Position numbers and translations under genes: made by a program. A model generated the notes under the pieces. That model saw nothing but the letters and a program-made list of their open reading frames with translations, was not told where the DNA came from and searched no databases. From JAVBMU01 sp031552185 (GTDB taxonomy: Bacteria; Actinomycetota; Actinomycetes; Actinomycetales; Cellulomonadaceae), in NCBI GenBank assembly GCA_031552185.1, contig JAVBMU010000032.1, positions 1-64,000 on the forward strand: DNA of 64,000 nt, read 5' to 3'. Shown here piece by piece: positions 25,652-33,528 of this stretch (within the stretch, counting starts at the first letter, position 1; each line of letters opens with the position of its first letter).

Positions 25652-26653
25652 TCAGTTCGCGTGCAGCGCGGCGTTGAGCGTGATGCCGACGCCGTCGCGG
25701 GCCAGGGCCTCGACCGCTCCGGTCTGCGAATTACGCCGGAACAGGACGCCGTCACGGCCGGCGAGTTCGCGGGCCTTGACCACCCGGGGGGCGCCGTCGT
25801 CGTTCGCGGTGCCGACGAGCGTCACCTTCGTGCCCGCGGTGACGTACAGGCCCGACTCGACCACGCAGTCGTCGCCCAACGGAATGCCGAGCCCGGCGTT
25901 GGCGCCGAGCAGCGACCGACGTCCGATCGAGATCACCTGCGTGCCGCCGCCGGAGAGCGTGCCCATGATCGAGGCGCCGCCGCCGATGTCCGAGCCGTCG
26001 CCGACCACCACGCCGGCGGAGATCCGGCCCTCGACCATCGACGTGCCGAGCGTCCCGGCGTTGAAGTTCACGAAGCCTTCGTGCATCACGGTGGTACCGG
26101 GGGCGAGGTGCGCGCCAAGCCGGACCCGGTCGGCGTCGGCGATCCGGACCCCGGAGGGAACCACGTAATCCACCATCCGGGGGAACTTGTCCACGCCGAA
26201 CACCGTGACCGGGCCGTGGGCGGCGCGCAGCCGCGCGCGCGTCGCCTCGAAACCCTCGACGGCGCACGGTCCGAAGTTCGTCCACACCACGTTGGCCAGG
26301 ACGCCGAAAAGACCCTCCAGGTTCGCCCCGTGCGGGGCGATCACCCGGTGGGAGAGCAGGTGCAGGCGCAGGTAAGCGTCCGGCACGGACGTGGGCGGGG
26401 CGTCGAGGTCGATGACCGCGCACACCACCCGCGTCGTGACCCCGCGCGCCACGTCGACCCCGGCGAGCGCGGCAAGCCATCCGGGCGGCTCCTCCTGGGG
26501 GTCGGGCGTGCCGAGGGCGGGGGCGGGGTACCAGGCATCCAGGGCGGTCCCGTCCGCGGCGACCCCGGCCAGGCCCCAGGCCCAGGCGGGCCGGGTCGCG
26601 GCGGTGGCGCGCGGATCGGCGGCGCCGGGATCGGTGGCGGTGGCGTCAGTCAT
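25652..26653 (-). CDS. dapD: Tetrahydrodipicolinate N-succinyltransferase
   Basis: Transfers succinyl from succinyl-CoA to tetrahydrodipicolinate in lysine/DAP synthesis. 333 aa, the long actinobacterial DapD form. The N-terminal domain (PPTSVPDAYLRLHLLSHR) is followed by a left-handed beta-helix of hexapeptide-type repeats (VRLGAHLAPGTTVMHEGFVNFNAGTLG, MVEGRISAGVVVGDGSDIGGGAS, MGTLSGGGTQVISIG). The C-terminus is LGIPLGDDCVVESGLYVTAG. It is divergent from the T7SS island. In M. tuberculosis dapE directly follows this locus; here 5.7 kb intervene. Confidence 0.95.
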   Translation of the reverse strand: MTDATATDPGAADPRATAATRPAWAWGLAGVAADGTALDAWYPAPALGTPDPQEEPPGWLAALAGVDVARGVTTRVVCAVIDLDAPPTSVPDAYLRLHLLSHRVIAPHGANLEGLFGVLANVVWTNFGPCAVEGFEATRARLRAAHGPVTVFGVDKFPRMVDYVVPSGVRIADADRVRLGAHLAPGTTVMHEGFVNFNAGTLGTSMVEGRISAGVVVGDGSDIGGGASIMGTLSGGGTQVISIGRRSLLGANAGLGIPLGDDCVVESGLYVTAGTKVTLVGTANDDGAPRVVKARELAGRDGVLFRRNSQTGAVEALARDGVGITLNAALHAN

Positions 26654-26660
26654 GCGCCCA

Positions 26661-26666
26661 AGCCTA
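26661..26666 (-). promoter_or_regulatory. -10 box TAGGCT of dapD placed for a leaderless mRNA
   Basis: On the minus strand TAGGCT is followed by seven bases and then the dapD ATG. There is no ribosome site between them. Confidence 0.5.
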
Positions 26667-27158
26667 ACGACGGCGCCCGGCGGTCGGTGATCCCGGGTTG
26701 GTTGCCTGTGGATAGGTTTCGTTGCTGTGGGTGGGTGTCGTTATGGTAGTCCTGCGTAGATCGTGACGTCGGCAGCGCCTGATGCGTTATTGGTTCGGTC
26801 GTGATGCTTATTGTTCTCGGGAGCGGTTGGCTGAGGGCGACGCCGCCGGGTCGGTTTCTCCGCCATGTCAATCGGGTTTGGCGGCGCGCCGCTGCCGAGG
26901 GCAGTGGGGGCGCCCTGGGGGCACGGTGGGGGCACGGTGGGGACGGAGTGCTGTGGTGGGACGACGCGGTTCAGCGGGTGGCGGCGGCACGTTGCAGGCG
27001 CTGCGCCGCGGGCGGCGCGGCGCAGACGTGGCGCGGCGGGCGACATTGCCCCGCAACGTCCGCGGTAGCCGCCCTCGGCCCGCCGGGGCGGGATGTGTTG
27101 AAGGTCAGCGGCGGCGATGTTGCCGGTGTGTTGGTGGCGAAACGGTTGGAGGAGTGAC
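26667..27158. other. Non-coding region ahead of the T7SS island
   Basis: About 490 bp without a credible gene on either strand. The short frames present lack family patterns and have no codon bias like their neighbours. The first 150 bp (26690-26830) are clearly less G+C-rich than the rest of the window. The segment 26890-26950 is G-rich, with GGGGGCACGGT repeated. The drop in G+C at the edge of the inserted island is compatible with acquisition or with a strong regulatory region. A GGAGGAG ribosome site lies at its end. Confidence 0.5.
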
Positions 27159-27659
27159 GTGGTCGATTCGATTTCGATGCTGATGGAAGACGTCGATGCG
27201 CAGGTAAAGGTCATCTGTCGGGCCGCGGATGAGTTGTGCCGACCGCGTGATGTCGCGCAATCGAATGGCGTGGACGCGGGTGTCACGGGCAGCTTCAAGC
27301 GGGCGCAGGACGATTTCGGGTTGGCGATGGAGACCCAGATCATTCTGATCGCGCGGAAGCTGGAGGCCAAAGTCGAGGCCCTGCGGGGTTCGATCGCGGA
27401 CGCGCGCAAGACTGAGCAGGCGATCTCGGAGAGTATCGCGACGATCCTGGTGGACCAACTCGAGGGCGGGCACGAAGCACTGACCCCCTTGGTCGACGAG
27501 CCCGCTGTCGTACCTTCGCGTCCGGCGATCGAGGACTTCGAGGATTCGGGCGGGACCGGTGGTGGGGACGGCTCCGGCGGCGGCAGTTCGCGTCCGCCGA
27601 TCGAGGACTTCGAGTCCCCGGGCGGGGCGGGCTCGTCCGGCGGTGGGGGGCGCGGCTAG
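27159..27659 (+). CDS. EspC/WXG100-like T7SS-associated protein
   Basis: 166 aa. The first 110 residues are predicted to be two long helices (SISMLMEDVDAQVKVICRAADELC; FGLAMETQIILIARKLEAKVEALRGSI), the size and layout of ESX-secretion-associated EspC/DUF2580-like proteins. No clear WXG motif is visible. The tail is acidic and Gly/Ser-rich, with a duplicated RP(A/P)IEDFE motif. GTG start with a GGAGG site 6 nt upstream. First gene of the island that continues with two mycosins and a PPE-like protein; likely a secreted or chaperone-type partner. The function is inferred from context. Confidence 0.65.
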   Translation: MVDSISMLMEDVDAQVKVICRAADELCRPRDVAQSNGVDAGVTGSFKRAQDDFGLAMETQIILIARKLEAKVEALRGSIADARKTEQAISESIATILVDQLEGGHEALTPLVDEPAVVPSRPAIEDFEDSGGTGGGDGSGGGSSRPPIEDFESPGGAGSSGGGGRG

Positions 27660-27732
27660 TGACGAATGTCGACGGGAGCCTCGGCGGGTCCCGACGTGAA
27701 CCGGCCCTGATTCGCACGTTGGGGTGCGACGA

Positions 27733-29193
27733 GTGAGGTTTCGATTTGTGTCAGTGTTGGTCGCCGGGGTCGTGGCGGCGGGAATGGTGATGGTGTCGCC
27801 GGCCGCGGGGGCCGCGCCCGCGGCCGGTTCTTCGCGTAGTTCGGGCGATGTGGTCGGCGCGGCGGCTGCCTCGGACGTCGCGGGTGGGGTTGTGCGTGAT
27901 CTGCCGGGGGAGGACCCGGCCGGTGGGGACTGGTATTTCACGAGGTTCGGGGTGCAACAGGCCCATGATCAGGGGTGGACCGGCAAGGGCGTGAAGGTCG
28001 CGGTGATCGACTCGGTGATCAACCCGGACCTGCCGCATCTCAAGGGGGCGAAGCTGACGGTGCGGGAGCCGTCGTTCTGCTTTGACGAGAAGACACACGA
28101 ACCGATCCCGGCGGCTGGCACATCCTATGACCAGGTGCAGGCCGGTCACGGCACCAACGTGACATCGATGATCGTCGGTACTGGTGCGGGCTTTCCCGGG
28201 CAGAAGGGCGCCCGAGGTGTCGCACCGGGGGTGCAGGTGCGCTTCTATGCAAACGGCGTCGGCAAGGAGCGGGACGCTCTGGCGCACAACAGTCGATGCG
28301 CGGAGCAGCAAGGCGAGGTTTCAGGCGAGAGCGTGTCGTCAGCGATGCGGGAAGCGGTTGATGATGGAGCACAGATCATCTCGATCTCGCAAGTGTCTAG
28401 CTCCTCGCCGGAACTAATTGCAGCGATAGCCCACGCGATCCGTGAAGGCGTCGTAGTAGTCGCTGGTCTGTCCAATACCGGGGAACTAGACGACGGCTTC
28501 TTAGCCACTGCAAACGGAGTGGTGAGTGTGCAGGCGATCCATTCGTCGGGGGAAATCCAGTCAAGGGATGGCCTGCCGAACGCTGATCGGAATGTGGATG
28601 TCGCGGGTCCGGGTCTGGGGATCCGCCTTCAGGGTTCGGGGTCGGGTCCGGATTCGTGGCGCACGCAGAGATCCGGGAATGGGACGTCTTTCGCTACGCC
28701 GGTGGTGGCGGGGTTCCTCGCGTTGGTGAAGCAGAAGTATCCGAAGGCGACGGGGAATCAGTTGATCCAGTCGTTGGTCCGTAATTCGGGGGATAACGAG
28801 CATAAGCCGGAGTGGAACGATAGGACCGGTTATGGGATTGTGTCGCTGACGCGGATGCTGGAGCGGGACCCGACCAGATACCCGGACAAGAACCCTCTGG
28901 TCTCCGAGAAGCCGGATGTGCACCCGAATCTGGCCGAGATCGCCGCGGCGGACCCGGGCGGCGGCCCGTCGTCGGGTCCGGGCACGTTGCCAGCCACCAC
29001 GTCCGGATCGACGAAGGCCGGCGGGTCGAAGAACGCTGCATCGACCGATGCGGCGCCGAAGACCGTCGCGTCGTCGGGCCTTTCGGGTGGCCTGCTCGGT
29101 GTGCTGGTCGGGGTGGGTGTGTTGGTTGTGGCGGGGGCCGTGGTGATCGCGATCGTGGTCAGCCGTCGCGCGAGCCGACCCGGGAGGCCCTAG
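27733..29193 (+). CDS. mycP: Type VII secretion mycosin (subtilisin-like serine protease), copy 1
   Basis: Membrane-anchored S8 protease of T7SS, 486 aa. It has a signal peptide ending near residue 30 (SPAAGAAPA), a mature N-terminal extension, and the catalytic triad Asp93 (VIDSVI), His139 (AGHGTN) and Ser319 (GTSFATPVVAG). Oxyanion-type Asn lies in LSNTG. Cys116 and Cys189 could form the disulphide of mycosins. A Gly/Ser/Ala linker leads to one C-terminal helix (about 452-474) and a short basic tail. It is homologous along its whole length to the next gene. The start GTG 27733 matches the start of that copy; GTG 27724 is an alternative. The residue after the catalytic HGT is Asn where copy 2 has the usual His. 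Confidence 0.9.
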   Translation: MRFRFVSVLVAGVVAAGMVMVSPAAGAAPAAGSSRSSGDVVGAAAASDVAGGVVRDLPGEDPAGGDWYFTRFGVQQAHDQGWTGKGVKVAVIDSVINPDLPHLKGAKLTVREPSFCFDEKTHEPIPAAGTSYDQVQAGHGTNVTSMIVGTGAGFPGQKGARGVAPGVQVRFYANGVGKERDALAHNSRCAEQQGEVSGESVSSAMREAVDDGAQIISISQVSSSSPELIAAIAHAIREGVVVVAGLSNTGELDDGFLATANGVVSVQAIHSSGEIQSRDGLPNADRNVDVAGPGLGIRLQGSGSGPDSWRTQRSGNGTSFATPVVAGFLALVKQKYPKATGNQLIQSLVRNSGDNEHKPEWNDRTGYGIVSLTRMLERDPTRYPDKNPLVSEKPDVHPNLAEIAAADPGGGPSSGPGTLPATTSGSTKAGGSKNAASTDAAPKTVASSGLSGGLLGVLVGVGVLVVAGAVVIAIVVSRRASRPGRP

Positions 29194-29305
29194 TGGGCGG
29201 CACATCGGCGCAGGCCGCCGGTGGCTCCGCGGCCGATGTCGACGGGGCGGCCGGCGGAAGGGTGGGGGACGCAACAGTGGGTTCGTATGTGGGGAGGTTT
29301 GATCG

Positions 29306-30757
29306 GTGAGGTCTCGATTTGTGTCGGTGTTGGCCGTTGGGGTTGTGGCGGCGGGAATGGTGATGGTGTCGCCGGCCGCGGGGGCCGCGCCCGCGGCCGG
29401 TTCTTCGCGTAGTTCGGGCGGTGTGGTCGGCGCGGCGGCTGTCTCGGACGTCGCGGGTGGGGTTGTGCGTGATCTGCCGGGGGAGGACCCGGCCGGTGGG
29501 GACTGGTATTTCACGAGGTTCGGTGTCCAGCAGGCCCACGATCAAGGATGGACCGGCAAGGGCGTGAAGGTCGCTGTCATCGACTCGGTGATCAACCCGG
29601 ACCTGCCATTCTTCAAGGACGCGAAGCTGACGGTGCGTGAACCGTCGTTCTGCTACGACGAAAAGACACACAAACCGATCCCGGCTGCGGGCTCATCGTA
29701 CGACCAGGTGCAGGCCGGTCACGGGACGCACGTGGCCGCTCTGATCGTCGGTACTGGTGCGGGCTATCCCGGACAGGAGGGCACCCGTGGAGTCGCGCCC
29801 GGGGCCAGTTTGCTTCATTACGCCGTATCGGTCGGTCAGGAGCGGAACGTCCTGGGTGGCGACGGCACTCTCTGTCCGGATCCGGAAGGTAATCCAGATT
29901 CGGACGTGTTGGCCTCGGCGATGCAGGAGGCGATCGATGACGGCGCTAAGATCATTTCGATCTCGAGGGCGGGTGCGTCCTCTCCGGCGTTGGTCGCCGC
30001 GATTGCCCGAGCGGCACGTCAAGGCGTGGTGGTGGTGGCCTCATTGTCGAATAAGGGTGAGGCGGACGACAGGTTCCTGGGTATCGCGAATGGTGTGGTG
30101 AGTGTGCAGGCGATCCATTCGTCGGGGGAGATCCAATCCGCTGACGGCAGGTTGAATGTGGATCGGAATGTGGATGTCGCGGGTCCGGGTCTGGGGATCC
30201 GCCTTCAGGGTTCGGGGTCGGGTCCCGATTCGTGGCGCACGCAGAGATCCGGGAGTGGGACGTCCTTCGCGACGCCGGTGGTGGCGGGGTTCCTCGCGTT
30301 GGTGAAGCAGAAGTATCCGCAGGCGACGGGGAATCAGTTGATCCAGTCGTTGGTCCGTAATTCGGGGGATAACGAGCATAAGCCGGAGTGGAACGATAGG
30401 ACCGGTTATGGGATTGTGTCGCTGACGCGGATGTTGGAGCGGGACCCGAGCAGATACCCGGATAAGAACCTGCTGGTCTCCGATGACTCAAACGTTCACC
30501 CGAATTTGGCCGAGATCGCCGCCGCGGACCCGGGCGGCAGCCCGTCGTCGGGCCCGGGCACGTCGCCGGCCAAACAGGCGGGTGGGTCAAGCGGCGCTGC
30601 ATCGACCGACGCGACGTCCAAGACCGTCGCGGCGTCGGGCCTTTCGGGTGGCCTGCTCGTCGTTCTTGTCGGGGTTGGTGTGTTGGTTGTGGTGGCGGCC
30701 GTCGTGATCGCGATCGTGGTGCGGCGTCGTTCGAGTAAACGAGCGAGGAGGATCTGA
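29306..30757 (+). CDS. mycP: Type VII secretion mycosin (subtilisin-like serine protease), copy 2
   Basis: 483 aa. Same architecture as the gene before it: signal peptide, Asp93 (VIDSVI), His139 (GHGTHVAALIVG, canonical), Ser320 (GTSFATPVVAG), C-terminal helix and basic tail (RRRSSKRARRI). Residues 1-145 and about 255-425 are almost identical to copy 1. The middle (about 150-250, surface loops and the region before the substrate pocket) differs strongly, including a new Cys190 in place of Cys189 spacing. A GGGGAGG site lies 8 nt upstream of the GTG. The stop overlaps the next ATG by one base, so it is coupled to the PPE-like gene. Confidence 0.9.
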   Translation: MRSRFVSVLAVGVVAAGMVMVSPAAGAAPAAGSSRSSGGVVGAAAVSDVAGGVVRDLPGEDPAGGDWYFTRFGVQQAHDQGWTGKGVKVAVIDSVINPDLPFFKDAKLTVREPSFCYDEKTHKPIPAAGSSYDQVQAGHGTHVAALIVGTGAGYPGQEGTRGVAPGASLLHYAVSVGQERNVLGGDGTLCPDPEGNPDSDVLASAMQEAIDDGAKIISISRAGASSPALVAAIARAARQGVVVVASLSNKGEADDRFLGIANGVVSVQAIHSSGEIQSADGRLNVDRNVDVAGPGLGIRLQGSGSGPDSWRTQRSGSGTSFATPVVAGFLALVKQKYPQATGNQLIQSLVRNSGDNEHKPEWNDRTGYGIVSLTRMLERDPSRYPDKNLLVSDDSNVHPNLAEIAAADPGGSPSSGPGTSPAKQAGGSSGAASTDATSKTVAASGLSGGLLVVLVGVGVLVVVAAVVIAIVVRRRSSKRARRI

Positions 30758-32265
30758 TGGGCGAGTACGAGGACCAGCTTCAGGCGATCATGTCCGGGCC
30801 GGCATGGGACCTGCCGCAACTGCCGGCAGTGCGTGACGCCCTGGTCGGGTTGAGCCGGACATTGCGGAGCGTCACGGGGGTGATCAGTGACCCGGAGGTG
30901 TGGTCGGGTGCGGCCGCTGAGGCTGCGGCCAAGAGCTTGAGCGAACTCACCGAGTTCGTCGATGCGTCCAAGGTGAAGATCGACGGTGCCGAGGAGGCGA
31001 TCGAGCTGGCGAACAGGCATCGCAGCGAGGCCGTTTACGCGACCGATACCCTGCCCTCGGCGGAGGTGCCGTCCTTCTACCGGAATGCGGCCCTGGTCAG
31101 CAGCACGGTCGTCCATCCTTACTTGGGTCCCCTGGCGGCCGACAAGGCCGTCGACATCATTGAGGGCTTCCTCGGCAACAAGCGCGAGGACGCGGCCAAG
31201 AAGGCCGTCAACGACCTCCAAGAAGCACTCAAGGACCCGGAGAAGAAACTCCGCGAGGCCGCGGAGGCATTCGGAGACGGCGAGTTCGAAGGCGAGCCGG
31301 TCCCGGTTCCCGTTCCGATCCCGGATCCGGATCGGAAGAAGCGTGAGCACAACGAGATCTTGAAGACGCCGACCCACCGGTGGGCGCCGGATCGGATGGG
31401 CGGGCCGGGCGAGCGGCCGAGTGTTGCATCGCCGACCCCGGGTGGTGGCCCTGGCGGTACGCCTGGCGGTACGCCGGGTGGTGGCCCTGGTACGCCGGGT
31501 GGCGGACCCGGCCCGGTTCCCCCGATCGGAACGCCAGGGATCGGGACGCCGGGGATCGGGATCCCGGGGATCGGGCTGCCGACGCCGGGACCGGGTACCG
31601 GCCTGACTCCGGGCGTGGACCCGATCGGCGGTGAGGTGTCGGTCGACGGTTCGATCGTGGGCGACGGCGGTATCGGCGGGACGATCGGCGGTGCGGGTGG
31701 CGGCGCCGGCGGTGCGGGTGGCGGCGCCGGTGGGGGTTCGGGCTGGGGCGGGGCCATCGGGGGTGGTCTGGCCGCCGGTGGTGCCGGTGCCGGTGCGCTG
31801 GTGGGTGGTTCGCTCGCGTCCGGGGGCTCCGGCTTGTTGGGCGGTATGCGCGGCGGTTCGGGCGCCGGGATGGGCGCAGGCGTCGGCATGGGTCCGGGTG
31901 GCATGATCGGCGCGGCCGGCGCCGGCGGTGGTGCCCACGGCGCTGGGGGCGGCGCCGGTGGGGCCGCGCGCGGTCGCGGACTGCTCGGCGGCAGCGGGCT
32001 CGGCGGCAGCACGGGGACCGGTGGCGCGGGCGGCGCCGGGAGCGGCGCCGCGGGCGCCGGTGCCCGGGGCGGTGGCGGCACGATGATGGGTGCCCCCGGG
32101 GCCGGGGCCGGCGGTGGTTCGCAGGACCGCAAGCGACGCGGCACGGGACTGAGCGGTGGCGGCTACATCGTGGAGCAGATCGAGGAGGACCCCGAGCCCA
32201 TCATCCTGCCGCCCGAGGCAGGCGCCGGATCACGCGACGACTACCCCAAACCCACAAACACCTGA
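30757..32265 (+). CDS. T7SS substrate: PPE/EspB-like helical N-terminus with long Gly-rich tail
   Basis: 502 aa. Residues 1-185 are helical (LPQLPAVRDALVGLSRTLRSVTG; PEVWSGAAAEAAAKSLSELTEFV, which contains a WSG turn). This resembles the WXG/PPE helical hairpin of ESX substrates. From about 190 the chain is Pro-rich (PVPVPIPDPD, then PGGGPGGTPGG-type repeats and GIGTPGIGIPGIGLP). From about 290 it is almost pure Gly/Ala/Ser. The end (KRRGTGLSGGGYIVEQIEEDPEPIIL) is charged and resembles C-termini of actinobacterial T7SS PPE-like proteins. It overlaps the mycosin stop. It is probably secreted or cell-surface; no enzymatic motif is present. Confidence 0.75.
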   Translation: MGEYEDQLQAIMSGPAWDLPQLPAVRDALVGLSRTLRSVTGVISDPEVWSGAAAEAAAKSLSELTEFVDASKVKIDGAEEAIELANRHRSEAVYATDTLPSAEVPSFYRNAALVSSTVVHPYLGPLAADKAVDIIEGFLGNKREDAAKKAVNDLQEALKDPEKKLREAAEAFGDGEFEGEPVPVPVPIPDPDRKKREHNEILKTPTHRWAPDRMGGPGERPSVASPTPGGGPGGTPGGTPGGGPGTPGGGPGPVPPIGTPGIGTPGIGIPGIGLPTPGPGTGLTPGVDPIGGEVSVDGSIVGDGGIGGTIGGAGGGAGGAGGGAGGGSGWGGAIGGGLAAGGAGAGALVGGSLASGGSGLLGGMRGGSGAGMGAGVGMGPGGMIGAAGAGGGAHGAGGGAGGAARGRGLLGGSGLGGSTGTGGAGGAGSGAAGAGARGGGGTMMGAPGAGAGGGSQDRKRRGTGLSGGGYIVEQIEEDPEPIILPPEAGAGSRDDYPKPTNT

Positions 32266-32273
32266 CCCGCCAA

Positions 32274-32299
32274 GCGCCACGGTCGACCGGCCGTGGCGC
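32274..32299 (+). terminator. Stem-loop terminator of the T7SS island
   Basis: Perfect 9-bp arms GCGCCACGG/CCGTGGCGC around an eight-base loop, nine bases after the stop of the PPE-like gene. The usual U-tract is missing, as is common in high-G+C actinomycetes. Confidence 0.6.
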
Positions 32300-32385
32300 C
32301 CGGTGGGCCACGGCGCCGACCAGTGACCGCGCCCGGCCGGCTGCCCGCCCGGCTCGCCGCCGCACCCGGCCGGCCGCGATGTCGA

Positions 32386-32391
32386 TACGGT
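32386..32391 (+). promoter_or_regulatory. -10 box TACGGT of dapE placed for a leaderless mRNA
   Basis: TACGGT is followed by six bases and the dapE ATG. No ribosome site lies between. Confidence 0.45.
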
Positions 32392-32397
32392 GACGCC

Positions 32398-33501
32398 ATG
32401 ACCCCACCCCGCCCTGCCCTGGACCCGACCGCGGACCTGGTGACTCTGTTCCGCGCGATCTGCGACGTGCCGTCAGTCAGCGGCGACGAGGGCGTCTTGG
32501 CGGACCTGGTCGAGGCGGCGCTGCGCCGCCCGGGCCACCTGGAAGTGATCCGGGACGGCGACGCCGTCGTCGCGCGTACGCACCTCGGCCGGGCGCGGCG
32601 GGTACTGGTGGCGGGCCACCTGGACACGGTGCCGCTGACGGTGCCGCCCAACCTGCCGACGCGGGTCACCGGAACGGGTGCCGACGCCGTCGTCTGGGGT
32701 CGCGGCACGGTGGACATGAAGGGTGGGGTTGCCGTCGCGCTGGCGCTGGCCGTGGAATTGAGCGAGCCGACGCAGGACCTCACCTGGGTCTTCTACGATC
32801 ACGAGGAGGTCGACGCGGCGCTGAACGGAATGGGCCGCCTCGCCCGGAGCCGGCCGGACCTGCTGCGGGCCGACGTCGCGATCCTGGGCGAGCCGACCGC
32901 GGCGGAGATCGAGGGCGGCTGCAACGGGACGCTGCGGGTCGAGGTCCGGGTTCCGGGCGTCGCGGCGCACAGCGCCCGGCCGTGGGCGGGCGCGAACGCG
33001 ATCCACGCCGCCCATGTGGTGCTGGACCGCCTTGCGGACTACGTGCCCGCCGAGGTCCTCGTGGACGGGCTGCTCTACCGGGAGGCGATGAACGCCGTCG
33101 GGATCCGCGGCGGCACGGCGCGCAACGTCATCCCGGACGAATGCGTGGTGACGGTCAATTACCGCTTCGCGCCCGCGCGAACGGTCGCCGAAGCGACCGA
33201 CCATGTGCGCTCGCTCTTCGAGGGCTTCGATGTGACGGTGACCGACGCCGCGGGCGGCGCCCGCCCGGGGCTGGACAGCGAACTGGTGGCGGACTTCGTC
33301 GCCGCCGTCCGGGCGGCGGGCGGTAGCGAGCCCAAGCCCAAGTACGGCTGGACCGACGTCGCTCGCTTCGCTGAGCTGGGGATTCCGGCGGTCAACTTCG
33401 GTCCCGGCGACCCTTTGCTCGCGCACAAGGACAACGAGCACTGCCCGGTCCGCGATCTCCTGCGCTGTCATGCCGCCTTGGCGACATGGTTGACGCGATG
33501 A
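32398..33501 (+). CDS. dapE: Succinyl-diaminopimelate desuccinylase
   Basis: Zinc-dependent M20 hydrolase that releases L,L-diaminopimelate and succinate. 367 aa. The metal and catalytic motifs are VAGHLDTVPL (His, Asp), GRGTVDMKGGVA (Asp), YDHEEVDA (Glu pair), LGEPTAAEIEGGCNG (Glu) and the C-terminal VNFGPGDPLLAHKDNEH (His). It has the actinobacterial DapE layout with a dimerisation lid (AHSARPWAGANAIHAA). The start was set at ATG 32398, where the family N-terminus begins and a -10 box lies 6 nt upstream. The gene is separated from dapD by the T7SS island. Confidence 0.95.
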   Translation: MTPPRPALDPTADLVTLFRAICDVPSVSGDEGVLADLVEAALRRPGHLEVIRDGDAVVARTHLGRARRVLVAGHLDTVPLTVPPNLPTRVTGTGADAVVWGRGTVDMKGGVAVALALAVELSEPTQDLTWVFYDHEEVDAALNGMGRLARSRPDLLRADVAILGEPTAAEIEGGCNGTLRVEVRVPGVAAHSARPWAGANAIHAAHVVLDRLADYVPAEVLVDGLLYREAMNAVGIRGGTARNVIPDECVVTVNYRFAPARTVAEATDHVRSLFEGFDVTVTDAAGGARPGLDSELVADFVAAVRAAGGSEPKPKYGWTDVARFAELGIPAVNFGPGDPLLAHKDNEHCPVRDLLRCHAALATWLTR

Positions 33502-33515
33502 CCCCGGAGGGGTTC

Positions 33516-33521
33516 TAGGCT
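33516..33521 (+). promoter_or_regulatory. -10 box TAGGCT of the LOG gene placed for a leaderless mRNA
   Basis: TAGGCT followed by seven bases and ATG 33529. This spacing supports ATG 33529 over the GTG at 33523. The GGAGG at 33506-33510 is too far upstream to serve as ribosome site for it. Confidence 0.45.
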
Positions 33522-33528
33522 CGTGCCC

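Noticed and set aside
26741..27409. Possible genes on either strand in the 26.7-27.1 kb gap
   Set aside because: The candidate frames have no recognisable domains, overlap the EspC-like gene or lack ribosome sites, and their composition does not resemble the neighbouring genes.
27159..32265. Complete ESX secretion system
   Set aside because: No EccB, EccC (FtsK-type ATPase), EccD or EccE coding region is present in the window; only accessory proteins, proteases and substrates.
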